Below, in pieces: positions 1-13,100 of a stretch of 64,000 bases of DNA. The stretch covers positions 9,520,510 through 9,584,509 of the forward strand of contig NC_066850.1 in the NCBI RefSeq assembly GCF_001640805.2, in the 5' to 3' direction. Position 1 is the first letter of the stretch, and each line of letters opens with the position of its first letter. The stretch is from Lates calcarifer. Taxonomy: Eukaryota; Chordata; Actinopteri; Centropomidae. The notes below the pieces were generated by a model, which saw only the letters and a program-made list of their open reading frames with translations, was not told the DNA's origin and did no database searches. A program made the translations under genes and the position numbers.

Positions 1-124
1 CAGATTCATTAAAATAAAGTTAGCTGTCCATCAGTACGGTGAGTGGACCTAGGGGGGAAGAGGGCTGATTGGTTTAGGTGTTTAACTTTGCCTCCTGTTG
101 GCAGATGACCTGTTAAGACACACA

Positions 125-163
<39 letters not shown>

Positions 164-1290
164 AGAGAGAGAACAGGTCTTCTGAGATTACTTCCCCAGT
201 AGATGTCAGTAAAACATCCCCATCCTTCTCCTTATTTTCCCTAACAATCTTTCTGTAGTTAAAAAATAAAAAATAAAAAACTAAATAAATGTCAAATCAC
301 AGTAAGCCTTTAATACCAGCAGCCCAATTTTCAAAATGCAATGTTGTAATAAATCAGGCAGGAATTCACCTTTCAAACAAGACTTGAGCGGGTAAATCTC
401 AATAAGTGCAAGTCAGTTATGATAAAAAAGTCATTGGGCTTTAGGAGCTGTCTTCAGAGAGAAGAGAGAGGCCATTCAATGTATATACAACGTGACAGAG
501 AGCAGGCCATGTGTTCACATAATCAACAGGCTGCCTGCAGGAGTCCAGTTCATGTACAGAGAAGAAAAGGAGGAAGAAATCTTGGGATTTAAATACAGAA
601 ATTTAAATTCCTCTTTTGTCTACTTTTAATTGTTCCCATTTAGAGTTCAAGAAATGTATCAAATTGAGTGTAACTGTTTGGTGATTTATTCTGTCTTGCT
701 CCAACATATTCAGAAACTGATTTGTCTCCCTCCCACTGGCGGATTTCTCCCCACACCCCCACCTCGTTTGACTGGAAATAGGATTTATTAAGAATGACTA
801 TTAAATTTGCAGACTTTCGCTTTGGCGCATTTGCACAGTGATTTTTTTTTTTTTTTTCGGGATGACAGGAGAGGATGGTCTTACACACTGAGGGCAGTCT
901 CCCTCAGAGTGCATTAAAATGTTGGCTTAATAAATCCGATCTCTCAGAGGTGAATTCCGTGAACAAACGAGAGGAGAGCTGCCTTTCGCTCTCCTCGGTG
1001 CTGAATCAGGGAAGTCTGCGTAAAGCTGCTCTCCCCCTTTTTTTCTGAATGGAAAGACACAAAATCTGGTTCTCTACTAAAATAAATGCAATTTAAGTTA
1101 AGTCCATCACATTATATACATTACATTTCAAGTGTGTGCTCCTTAACCAAGTCCTAATAGGCTACATCTTCTCCTCGACTGGTGGTATATGTCTCATCCT
1201 GTCAGCATGGGGTTTAATTGGTGTATTTGACGAATAATGAAAGTTAAAGTTTTGGGCGATTTTTTAAATTTTAAATCACGTGTTGTGTGC
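1..1290. other. Gene-free left edge with CA/GA microsatellite
   Basis: A (CA)n tract at 117-160 runs straight into (GA)n at 161-172. An A-rich stretch follows at 258-290 and a 16-base T run lies at 842-857. No convincing coding region is seen. Sequence around 880-1060 is somewhat richer in CpG and could be promoter-proximal. Confidence 0.7.
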
Positions 1291-1378
1291 CAAACCCTCA
1301 AGAAGCCCCCCCCCAATCTAAAAGACAAATAACGACTGCCATTATCGTCAGAAGAAGTGCCAGCCTACTTCTTATTGC

Positions 1379-1472
1379 TCTCTCTCGCTCTCTCTCTCTC
1401 GCTCTCTCTCTCTCACACACACTCTCACACACACACACCCCCCCCTCCCACCACCACCAAACACACACACAC
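1379..1472. repeat. Compound (CT)n-(CA)n microsatellite
   Basis: Interrupted CT repeats (1379-1414) change into CA repeats (1414-1438), then a C-rich bridge and a short second CA run (1460-1472). Short frames across this tract on both strands are repeat artefacts. Confidence 0.9.
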
Positions 1473-1499
1473 CTTCCCACTTTCCCTCTCACAGCCGAG

Positions 1500-1610
1500 G
1501 CGCTTCTCGTCTCCAAAGCCTGTCTCCAGAAGCATGTCCTCAGACATGCAGCCAGCGCGATGCGATGAAGCGGACCAAAAGACGCCACCAGCATGACAGC
1601 ATGAAAGCAG
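1500..1610 (+). other. Candidate 5' non-coding exon end with splice donor (chrm2 leader)
   Basis: The sequence AAAGCAG followed by GTAAGG, with the break at 1610/1611, is close to the ideal splice donor. It sits just left of the CpG-dense block, on the same strand as the receptor, where a leader exon would be expected. The exon's left edge cannot be placed; a CT/CA microsatellite lies at 1379-1439 and a TATA-like ATTATATACA at 1111-1120. No receptor reading frame runs through it, so it would be 5' UTR. Inference only; a second donor-like site (GAG before GTAAAG) is at 3158/3159. Confidence 0.33.
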
Positions 1611-1779
1611 GTAAGGCGACATATGAATAATGGTCTTTTTTTACCCCCCCCTCTTCATTAATTATTGGCTGTTTTCTCTGATAAATCAAAAGAGTCGATA
1701 TTGCTCAAGCGGGTTTACCAAAGTCTCTCTGAACAGGAGATACAGACCGCGTGTGTGGAAGCAGGACGGCAGCTTTTAA

Positions 1780-1890
1780 TTAGATTGTCTTGCTCAAGGA
1801 CACTCCGACGGGAGTTGCCAGGGATCGAACTTGAGACTTCTCGGACACGGGACGGTCTCTCTGTCTGTAACTGTTGCTCACACAGCCGAA
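1780..1890 (-). mobile_element. Degraded tRNA-derived SINE-like fragment
   Basis: Read on the minus strand, 1821-1831 gives AGTTCGATCCC, one base from a perfect RNA polymerase III B box. It is followed by a stretch that resembles a very common fish repeat in which such a B box precedes a 'gtgtccttgagcaag' tail (1785-1803 here, reversed). The A-box side (about 1870-1890) is poorly preserved. The family name is not known to me; the resemblance is from memory. Confidence 0.55.
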
Positions 1891-2279
1891 TCGACACCTG
1901 TTACCATGATTCCATCCGGCGCGTAAAAATCCAAAAACATGGAAAGTAGATCATCATCATCATCAATGTTTTCTCTTAGGCTTTTATGCGCAAGTATTTG
2001 GATAAAAAAGTGTGTAACTTTATTTTACACGTAAACTATCAAATTCTGTCTAACTGCGTGTTCCAAAAAACACAACTGGATGTCACATATATATCGTGTA
2101 GAAAACGGGCCTGTCAGTATCTACTGGTGTTGGAGCTTTGCACGATGAACCCAAGGACAACGAAGTGTTTTACGCTTTATCTACAGCAGCTTGTGCCATA
2201 TGGCGCATCGTAGACTGAAGGGGGGAAAAGCAGAACTTTATCAGTGGTTTATTTCATTCACTTTCCTGAGCCTCCACTG

Positions 2280-3260
2280 CTGAATTCGTCCCGGTGTCAC
2301 AGTATAATTTAATGCCATCATCTGTTTTATTTTTCAACCGAATGCATCCAAGCACCCAGCGTCTATACGGCAGATTGCGCGCTGTCTCGTCAAATATCCG
2401 GTGAAATAAGCCCCGTAACCCTCCACCTTTCTCCACTCTCCCTTCTCGGGATTTTTCTCAACCTTTAAGCGTCTCTCTAGAACTGTGCTTTGGTTATTTT
2501 TCGAAATAAATACCAAAAAGGTTTGCTAGTAATTTCTGCACGCGTGGCACTCTGATGCGCTTTGGATGAAAAAAGCGTCCTCTACATCGTTACATTCCTG
2601 CCTTTCGTGTACCGCCTGGTTTAGTTTCCCAGTGCTAAGCGAATCACCTCAGAATCAAATTTCCGCATCTGTGCTGAAACCCACCCCTGATGTCTGATCG
2701 TTCGTTTTGGTGGCAGAGATGCAGATCTGTGCGAGTCTACATTTGCCCAGAGGCAGTTCCCCCTCTCTCTCTCTCTCTCTCGTCTCCTCAATTCAATTAA
2801 CCACGCTTGATCGCCACAGGAGATTACACGTTTACATGCTGCAGTGTGATTCCTATACGTTTATGTGAGCAAAGCAACAAAGTGATGCAATCGTGCTGTC
2901 TATACACCCAGATCTACAAAACCTCTTTAAGAATGAGAGGCGATTTGGCTCCGCAGCCTCATCAGCCTACGTGCGTAAAAGCGCAACGCAGAGAGGCAGA
3001 GCAGACTTGAGACGGCAGGGTTTTGTGTCGGGGCTATGTGACTGTGGGTCTTACAGTTAAGATGTTTTACGCACAGAGTGGACCTGCCAAATCACGCGGT
3101 GAGAGACGTGCGATGATTTTGTCGCCTGCAAATCCACCGGAGGACTAGATATTCGGAGGTAAAGCGGTGATTTATCGAGCTCCTTTTTCGTTTTACGCCA
3201 CAACTGTAGGCTGTATAGAACCAGGATGGCAATTACTGTTAGAGCAGTTAAATCGCGTCT
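2280..3260. promoter_or_regulatory. CpG-dense block, candidate promoter or CpG island
   Basis: CpG dinucleotides are clearly denser here than elsewhere. By eye I count about 11 in 2281-2450, about 11 in 2521-2720 and about 13 in 3060-3260, while most of the window has only a few per 200 bases. The block lacks recognisable repeats except a short CT run at 2764-2780. CpG clusters of this sort usually mark unmethylated promoters or early-development regulatory DNA. It may belong to chrm2 or to an unseen neighbour on the left. Confidence 0.42.
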
Positions 3261-3282
3261 ATATGTGAATGGAGAGAGGAGC

Positions 3283-4130
3283 AAAAAAAAAAAACAAAAA
3301 AAAAAAAACCGCAGATGTCTCCTCTTCCTATCATCTGGCAGGAGAGAAATCAGTGGAGTTGGACGGAGGTGTACTTGTGATAGACCGATGTAGGTTCTGG
3401 TGTTGGATGACTGAATATTTTAACTCGAGCATTTTCTTGGTAAAACTAAAATTGAAAAACTGAGGCTCAGACGCTGCTTTAAATGTGTGGTTCTTGTGGT
3501 TATTTCTGCACTAGAACAGAGAGAAAAAAAGTGTGGTGTATATGAGGACTTCATGATCAGACCGAGTATATTTAGGTTGTGATCGTTAGCTGCTGATATT
3601 TACAGCAGGATCCAAAATAAACACTGCAAATACAGTTCACCTGTAGCACTGACATCTGTGCAGAAGCTTGTAGTCATTTGGCATTGTGTTTGTGTGTAGT
3701 GTGTGAGTAAGTGCTGTGGCTTGACCTTGATTAAGTTGCAGGCAGTAATTGGTTTTGTTTGAAGAGGTGGTTTGTAAACAAAAAAAGGACTGATGTCGCC
3801 TTTAGTATCTGATGTCGCCAAGGTCTGTTCCCAGGTGTGTACCGTGGGTCGATGCTGGTTTTGTTCTCGTACATTCATGCAGAGATCCAATTAGAAATTT
3901 GATTTGGAGTCTTGCCCAAAAAAAGAGAGAGAGAGGGAGAGAGAGAGAGAGAGAGAGAGAGAAGGGGATTTGCATTTTGCTACTGTCTGGAATCCATTAG
4001 AAAGTTTCTCTCGCTTCACTTGCACTGTTGTGTGTTTTTTTTAAATTGCACTGCAGGGGACCAAGTGAACACTTGATCCAAATGGGTGCAAAGACAAGGG
4101 TGATCATGGGTAGAATTTCCACTCGAGGAA

Positions 4131-4164
<34 letters not shown>

Positions 4165-6540
4165 TTTGGATGCTTTTTCTGTAAATGTTCATTTGTGGTG
4201 GATACTTCATCATGACTGGGTCCCATCTGCCACCACACTTTAACCAAAGACGTTACAGAAGAGCCATTTGTTTACCTGTAGATAAAGATTTTTGACAGCC
4301 CATTATGTTTCCAGAGAAAACACAATTTGCACGGCCACAAAAAGCCTTCAGGTTTCATAAATCACTCCAGCAAAATCACAGAAACCTTTTAAACTACAGC
4401 ACTTCTTTAGATACAACTGTAAACTAACACTTAATAGTTCCACTTGGCAGAGGAAAGTAGCTCTGGAGTCATGTTTTTTTTTTTTTTATTGAATAACCAC
4501 ATTATAATCCTGTTATTGCAGAAAACAGTCCATTTCATTTAATATGGCATTGTTCAAACAACTTAAACAGTGTCTATTTCACTCTACTACTCACTTTCAC
4601 AATATATGATATTTTTTTACTAAGACTTACACATCTTAAACAGTGCTGGATACAAGTAGGCTCTCCATGAATTTGCCATATTTTTGCCCTTGTCCTTGAT
4701 GGTGTCACTGCTCTTTCCTCGGTGCAAGTTTCTCAGACTTGTTGCTTTTCCACTTATCATCCTGTTTGACATCCTGATGTTGATGGATGAGGTTTGGATA
4801 CACCGTGACCAAATTTGATTTGATGGGTTTTTCAATCCCTGCCAGCCCACAGAGGTTTTTTTTTTTTTTTTTACATTTCCATCCCTAACTATTGATATTA
4901 CATTAGAGATGCAGATATTATAGAGTGTGTGTAATTTTCACTGTAGGTGTCAATATGTTCGACTGTGATAGAGTGCATGTATTGATTTGTACATTGTGTG
5001 TCGGCAGTGATTACACATGAATATTGCTTATTGGCATGTAGGTTAATGTAGGTGAGAGTAAAGTGATGTGTGAGGGGAGCAATTTAAATATTAGAATATC
5101 TGTCACTGATTGAAGAAGAAGAATGAAGAATGAATGGTTCATGATTCAATCACAAATTTTTGCACTTGTGTCTAAAAATGATGCTTGTTGCCCCCTGTGG
5201 TGAAAACACGACATGGACAGCTACAATCCTCACTTGCTGCTTTCTTTGTCATTAAAATTATGAGGACGTAAATCAACACTGTGCTTTGTAAGAGCTAAAT
5301 GTGTATGCATGTGCACACAAAACAAAATGAATCACTCTTTCCTGGTCACACTCAGATGAAGGACAGAGAGGAGAGACTGAAGGAGGAGACTCATGCTCAA
5401 CGCTTTTACCCATGAATGCACATTTGCACACATATTGCTAAATCTATGTTTTTGGCAGCGGTGGAAACTGTGTTATAGGCGAGGTTGCTTTTGTAAAAAG
5501 TTAAATTTAGCTGGTGGGGTGCCTCATTCCATGGACATAAGCTTCTCGGTTGTAGAGCGGCTGCACGGTGCACATTAGTGAATCTGTGTAGCTGGCACAC
5601 ACAGAAAGGAATGTCTAATTATCACGCTTTCAACCGCAGTAGGCTCCTCTATTTGCACTGAGCTCCAGCTCTAATCGCTTTCTTTTTCTATCATTACACA
5701 CTTATTTATTTTATTTTTACGCACTGAAAATGTTATTTTTGCTCCGCGTGGATGAGCCGGGAAGTCCACGTAGCGTCGGCTGGGTGCTGAAGGAAGGTCT
5801 AATTGAGCAGAAACAGAAGAATGGTTCTACTAATGTGTGGAAATTTTGTGGAAGGGATGAAAAGAGATTCTTTGAAGGGCTTTTACAAAACACTGAACAT
5901 GTCGTGAACAAGTGTGTATATGTAAGGATGAGGGTTGTGCCAATGAAGAGACTGACAGGATGAGGATATATTTGACTCATACATATATCTTCAATATGGT
6001 TTTATGAGCTTAAAAGCCCAAATAGTGTACTGTATCCACATTGCAGTGCACACAGATTCCCATATACTGATACTGAATCTTCAGCTAGTGGGGCAAATGG
6101 CTAGTGTTCACTTTACTTGTGCTCCTTATCAGATACTGAGTGATTGCAGGGCTTTACAATATGAAGTGCCACCAAACCACTGCATGAACTAGCATTGATT
6201 GGAAAAGGATGGGGGGAGGGAGGATTCCTCCTTAAGGTCATTATCTAGCAGACAGAGAGCGTTAGATGAAACAAACCAGTGTAATTGCATTTGTAACAAA
6301 AGACTCAGAATCAATAGACTAAGCACTACTTACAGCATTGTGTCGGCATATTTCATCAACATACAAATGGATTTAGTGACCCCGTAATTGCTCATAAAAT
6401 CTATTCTATGAAATCAGTTCAGCATCTCACTGAAATACGTAGTTTGAGTGGATCCCTATTTTCATGCGACTTAATGTGTTAGACAACATGAGTACTGATT
6501 GACACAGCACACATTTTAAGGCTTTTAAACCTAAATTAAT
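3283..6540. other. Intronic stretch with microsatellites, no gene seen
   Basis: Contents: an A-rich run (3283-3308), a (GA)n tract (3924-3962), a (CA)n tract (4135-4164) and T runs (about 4474-4488 and 4857-4872). The remainder is ordinary AT-rich sequence; 5165-5215 carries a short 'gccccctgtggtg' motif often seen at the ends of fish repeats. No coding evidence. Confidence 0.65.
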
Positions 6541-7160
6541 CGTCTTTTTGGCCACGTGGGGGCAGCAGAAACAAGCTGTAAACACAGTATTAACCCATTT
6601 TAACCTTGTTAGCGAACACTTTTCTATTTACACACCCATCACATATGTAGCAACGTTAGCATTAATTTAGATTTCTGTTTCTAGTTACCTGATGAATGCA
6701 AGTCCAACATTCATTCTCTTATAAGCTCTGTTTTGTTAACTTCACATATCTGACTCTCTAGCCGCTAAGTGCTACAGTAGGTTTGTTAGCTATTTGCTAA
6801 CTTTGTATATCTTCTGTATATTTGGTGCTAGGCAGTCGCGTACAGTGTTTATCAGATGTTTGTCTATTTACAAATAAACTGACGAATAAAAGATGTCTGG
6901 AGTTGAAGGTTCTCAGAATGAACAGCAAACGTCTGAACTAGGTTGGAAGATACTCTAAACACCTCAGCGGTCATAAACCCCAGTTTAAACATCTTCACAC
7001 AACAGTTTAGATTTCTGGAGTTGGATAGTATAAAACTATAAGCCTGTCAACATTTTCAGGCAGTTATTGAGACTTCTGATAGCTTGGATACTCTGAACTA
7101 TCAGTCTTGCAGTTAGCTTAGTCTATCAGTCTAAGCTAACTGCAATTAGAGGTCCATTTC
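6540..7160. repeat. Probable interspersed repeat, family unnamed
   Basis: From 6549 ('cgtgggggcagcagaaacaa') through about 7080 the sequence resembles, from memory, an abundant percomorph repeat with recurring phrases such as 'tccaacattcattctctt' and 'tctagccgctaa'. There is no second full copy in this window, so support is recall only. It ends near a perfect hairpin at 7107-7145. Confidence 0.42.
7107..7145. repeat. Perfect 15-bp inverted repeat (hairpin)
   Basis: Arms 7107-7121 (TTGCAGTTAGCTTAG) and 7131-7145 (CTAAGCTAACTGCAA) are exact reverse complements, separated by 9 bases. The phrase CTATCAGTCT occurs both before the left arm (7098-7107) and across the loop and right arm (7123-7132). 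It may be the terminal part of the neighbouring repeat rather than a functional structure. Confidence 0.9.
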
Positions 7161-10100
7161 GTAACGGAACACATAGCATATCTGTATAAACAACAAACTG
7201 TAGACCTGGATATGGCTTACAGCACCATTAATGTCACTAAACTCTGGAAATGACTCTTCAGGTGGGATAAGTGCCTCTGCTTTTAACTATAATAGGTCAC
7301 CATGGTGATATTGAATCTAAGTCAGGAAATTAAGAATTGAATGGCAAAGAGCAGTGACATCTGAGCCAGGCCTTCAAAACACTGTAAAAAGTCTTGACTC
7401 TTTTTATTATTTGCATTACAAAAACGTCAGTCAAGCTTAGCAGTGCAACTCTAAGTACAAGATACCCTAGCATTGTTTATCTCCATATTATTCCAACGTA
7501 ACACAACTATACATTTCAGTCATTGTGAAAATCAGAAGAGCAGTGTAGTTGAAGCAGCAGCAGCAGCAGTTGTAGTACTACACTCAAAATCTCTGGAGAC
7601 CTCTTTGGATGTGCTCTGCTTCCAAAAGCCTCAGGTGTTCCTCAGTCTTGCCGCTCATCCAGCAATAATGTCAGGCGGCCATTCCCTGCTCTTAATTACT
7701 CTAAGCCCCAGTACCAGATAATTCCAGCCTGCTACTTCAAACTCTGGCTCTGCCGTTATCATCAGCTCCATAAAACATTCATTTTGCCTGTCTGTTCTCA
7801 TTGGACCTTGGCGGGGAGGGGTTACTTTAATTGCCAGAAGGCCTAATTCTTCTATGATGGGAGATTGTAAGACATGAGACAAAAAAAGGGTTGAATCAAG
7901 CTTTGCTTTTGACCTATAGTGTACACATTCACACACAATTAGCATGGAATCATTTTGAAGAGAGTTTGGTGATGGGGACAAAAAGGAAAGAAAGTAGGAA
8001 TGAGTTTAGACAGTGATTCCTTCTGCTCTCTCTAATTTTTGTGCTGCAACTTTAGCAGCTGGTGGGGGGGCTGGTGTCACAAGTTCTTGTAAACAGTGCC
8101 AACATGACAGGGCGCCTTACTATCTCACTGTGCTGCTGCAGATGCTGCTTGTGTGGGTGTTTTTTGAAGTAGCCCTGTGTGACTTTCTTCCTTCTTGTGG
8201 GCCAGGAACACTAACAAGCAATTAGCCAACAGGAAGAGTGCCTGGTATTTCAGGGGACGAAATCCTAACTTCTAAAGGCTGCTTGCTTTTTTTTCCTATC
8301 TCGCCACAAAAGCCATCACAGATAGAAAAGTGGCTTAAAATCATCTAGACAGATAAACAAAGCAGAGGGGAGAATGTGAATGTTAAAAAACGAAGATAAT
8401 GACCAAACACTGGACATGGATGCACAGGCAAGACCTTGAATATCCCATTAACACTTTTGCAGATTAACCAGATTACACTACAGAATGTGTGATGTATCAG
8501 AAGTAGCTGAGCGTTAATCCATCCACTTTTAAGTGCTCGACAATGAGCTGCTGGCAGCAGACTTCTATTTGAATGGGTAATAAAAGTCAAACTGTACCCC
8601 TTGAGGTACTGCTGTCCTAATTACAGACCTGCCCGAAGCTGATAAAACAGGAATGATCGCCAAGTGGAGGTACCATGTGCTTACTGTCAATAATGAATCA
8701 CTGCCCCTTTGTCATTGTTGTTGTGTTGTTTTGTCTGGATACAGTTTGTGTCAGTTGGACCACTTTGGGCCAGACTAAAATTACTCAACACCTATTGTAC
8801 TGCTTCATTATCAGTTTTTGGGCAGGTTTTTCCAAAAGTACTTGAAATTATGTATTATACCTGTATTGTAGATCACATTATTCAGCATTAAGGGCTGCCT
8901 TCCATTTGCGGAAAGCGAAGGCCTGAAGATATAACTGTTGCTAGGAAGAAAATATGCTTTGTAATATCCTTTTTAGAAACATAAAAGGTTTTTAAAAGTT
9001 CGTCTTCAGCCTCAGGACTATGCTTGATTATAACTGACTCACACTTTGCAAATTAAATGTATATTATTAAAATTATATATTTTAAGTCAATCAAGTTCCA
9101 GATACCTGTAAAGATGATAAATATGTTTTATTTTTTTCTGTACTTATAAGCTTAATGATTAGTCTCTGTTAGAAAACTCCAGGGACACATTTTGCTAAGA
9201 CTTTGAAAAATTTGCCACCCTGTGACCAACACAAGTCCATTATCCTAAAACCGTCAGCAAAAAATGGAACAGTTTATTTCACAATGGAAGATATCTCTCC
9301 ATGGGGCATTGACAAAGTATTCAGTTCTTCTCCATTACATTACAAACAAAGGTTTTTCAAAACCACAAGAATTCTGAATTTCCTCTCAGACTTTTGATTA
9401 TCACTCATTTAGGAAAACATTTGCTGAGATAGCTTGAGGAGTTTTTCTTAGGTTCAGAAAATGTCCTCTATGCATGGTGACAATAGGAGAAAAATTTGTC
9501 CAGGCGGTCTGAAACTGTATAAAACAATTATCCTCTCCATGGTCCCAGCAAGAAAAAGACCATGTGTGAAATCAAAGCTGAATTAGAGCTGCCTCTGAGA
9601 CAGATGGCTTGACACAAAGCCCAATACTGTGTACACACTCAACAGATAAACACTGGTCCTGACCCTGGGTATTGTGGATCATATCAAAAAAGGTAAACAT
9701 TCTTCTCTTCACGCCTGGAGAGCAACCATAGCACTTGCTGAGACAGCAAGGTGGTGGCTGACTGTTGCCTGCTATGCATCCCCATCCTGTACCGATATTA
9801 TTAAGTCCAGTGACAATCATTGTCTGTTATAGTTATTGGATTTTGTGTCAGCTCACAGTTTATTTCTGCGCTTTTGAAAGTGAAGACCTGTCCATTGCCT
9901 CAGGTATAATCGGGTTCATCCTGTGTTTCTTTTAATGCCCTGAGGCACTGTAAACTGTAGTTTTCTTTTATGTGGTCAGTCGGTTCAGTTTATGGACTCT
10001 GTCTACACTGTCTTTTTAAAAGTAAACGTGAGACGGAGCCCAGATAATGGTAGTAAATACCACTGTCTCGTTTGATGCTACTCGGTGGATGTCTGTCTTT

Positions 10101-13100
10101 TTTCCCCCTCAGAAAAGACAACTGTCCTGTTTTTGCAGCTCCTCGGGGGGAGAATAGAGGAAGTCACTGGAGTATGCAGACATACAGTATGTATTCTGAG
10201 CTGCACAGGAAATGGGGTCACAAGATACTTCCATGGGATAAACATGACCGGGTTACTTAAGAGACAAAACATAGCCTGAGATTACATGTACACTTAATAA
10301 GTGCAGCGTGACTGAGTCGTCTGAGACCTGGATGTCTCACTTCTTCCCCCCTCAGGCTTCACTATGAGAAGACAGAGGACATTGTACTTTATCCAAAGCT
10401 TTGTACAGATTCACGGTTTGGTTTGACATTCTCAAAGAAGATCCCTGAAGGTCTGTGTAACTCGTTCCAGGTGAATGATTTGGCATTTGAAAGAAATGCC
10501 AGTAAAAAGGAAATTGGGCTGCTTCTTAGGTTACCCAGGCATGTGTGCGCACATGTGTTGTGGAACTTGTGGAGCTTCTTCTGCATTCTGCTGCAGACAC
10601 ATGGTCGAGTTCTGTAAAATTTCCTGACCATTTTTTTTTCAACCTCTCTGGCCTCCCGTTGCGCCGGCTCGGCATGTCAGGGCGAGGAGCCCATTTGAAA
10701 TGCTGTTATTTGACTTGACAGGAACAGGACTGCCGACAGAGTCCAGAGACTACACTGTGTCAGTGGAGCACAAACAGACTGTGGGATAGATTCACTGTGT
10801 GAGGCACTCGCCACCCCTGTGTTCACAATCTCTGATGGCCCTTTTTGACAGCCCTCTCACAAACAAAGCAGTCATAGTAGAGAAAAAACGTGTCTGATCA
10901 TATGAAAACAACTTAAAGACACAGTGAAATAAGAAATACCTTTTCCAGTTTTTATCCTGTGTCACTGAACTGACTGTTCTGCTATCACATAGCATGCCAA
11001 ATAGCATTTTTGTTTATGTATATATAGTATGTAAATTCTCTTTTTTCTCTGCTTGTTAGGTAAACTTAACACCCATTGAAAATCTTGTTTTTGCTGACCT
11101 CTAGTGGTTTAAATTCTCCCTTTACTGCAGTGATGTAGAGGTGTACCCCTGGGCATGTCAGTACGCTGTGACATCATGACTGGGTGGAGTTACCAGTGCA
11201 ACACAACACACTTCTCACCACAACCAAACCATGCCTGCCAATAGTAACTTCATACCAGAATAAAAAAACACTGTGATTTACTGCCCTCTATGGTTCTGTG
11301 AGTTTCACATCTGTTTCACCTTTTGACCAAACCCAGCATCACTGATGGTGCAGTGATGCCACAGTCTGCTGACACACACTGGAGTACACTTCTACATCAT
11401 TACAATAAAAGTGAGAAGTTGAACCTGTAGGAATCAGCAAAAATAAGACTCTCAGCTCAGTTCAGTTGACATATACACTCATATATCCAGTCAAACATAA
11501 TTTGGGCTGACCAGCTAACTGCACTTGACTTTGTTAGCTCACAGGTTCTGGTAGCTAGTTGTGGGATATTTGATAAAAACATTTGATAAAAAGCCTCTTG
11601 ATTGAGGTGTGGGTGGTGGCAAAGTCGTTCACAAGTCACACCCACTTTTGAATGACAAAATTGATTCCCTGAATAATAACAAGAAATCAAGTTCTCAAAA
11701 TCATACATGCCTGCACATTTAGCAAGACATCCATCCCATTATGGAAGGTGAGGAACACTCTATGTCTCATTACAGAAGCTAAAGATGCTTTAAGTGCCAT
11801 TTCACTGTGTCTTTAAAACACATTTTTCAACTGGACAGTCTGTAGGCTTAAACAGGGAGCATTGCACTGCAGGTACCTTTCCACAGCTGTCTCTACTTTG
11901 TTTGTCAATCAGGAGAGGAGCACAAGAGACAAGGTCATCCCACTTCTCTCCAATTTTACACAGTTTTCCAGTCCAATCAATAGTGCCCAACACGTCTAAA
12001 TCAGAGGGGTCTCATTCCCCAGTTGCCTGATAATTGGAAGCTGATGGGATAGAGGACGGGACAGGAGTACCAATTGGCTCAACTTCTTGCTTTGAGAATG
12101 AGCTAAAACACAAGTGTTGGATGTGAAAATGGCACTTTCTTATTCTCCACTTTGGTTAGTCACAGAATCTTTATTGGGGGGGGGGATCATAGAAACAAAA
12201 GCCTTCAGTGCTCCTAAAGCTGGCAGAGGTAACTGAGTTGCCAAACTACTTTGCCAAGATACATAAATTAGAACAAGTCTTTACTCTTGATGAATAATTA
12301 GAATTTAATTTCTCATTACAGGAAAATTTTCAAGCAGTGTAGTTGTAAAACCATTTGACAAACCTTAAACTGAGTTTTAGTTTTAGATTGGAGTTTTCTT
12401 TTAATTGGAAATAATAAAGAATGAAACCTTTAATCCCTCAGAGAGATAGTAACTTTTTAATGTTGTGAATTGACAGATGCCTCCAGTGATCAGCACTGAG
12501 AGTAGTCCATTTGCAATTAGATCAAAGTAACATCCTGTAACATACAAATAAAAGTCAATAAATGAGGACATAATTCCATTTTTTCCTCATTATTGGCTTC
12601 TGCATTTAAAGCCACAAATGCAATAAATTAAAGAAACAAACTTTGACAGATAAGTGGTGTGACCTTGATATTTCGTTCCAGTGCAGTGCATCAATACTAA
12701 AGCCCCTCATTAGTTTTTTCTTTGTATCTCAGTTGAGTGAAGCGAGAAAGTTTAATGCCTTCAGACAAACCTCCTTAATAGGAAATACATTTACTTCTGT
12801 AGATAAATGAACACAAACCTTGTATCAGTGTGATCCTATCTTTAAATTACTCTCTTACTCGTGTGAGCGAGTGAGTGTGTGTTCGGTGTAATTACGGCCT
12901 TGTTGAACGACCTCTGCTCAGAAGTGGCTGGATGTTGAGCGCAAACCCAAGCCTGGCTGAATCATATCGTCCTTGAGGCTGCTTAGCTTTCCACAGGGGC
13001 ATGCATAGAGAGAGTATTCAGCCAAGTCGATGAGAGGGACCATACCTCGCTTTGAGAGCAGGAAACTGTGAAAACTGCTCGCCGGACGATCGTAAAAATT

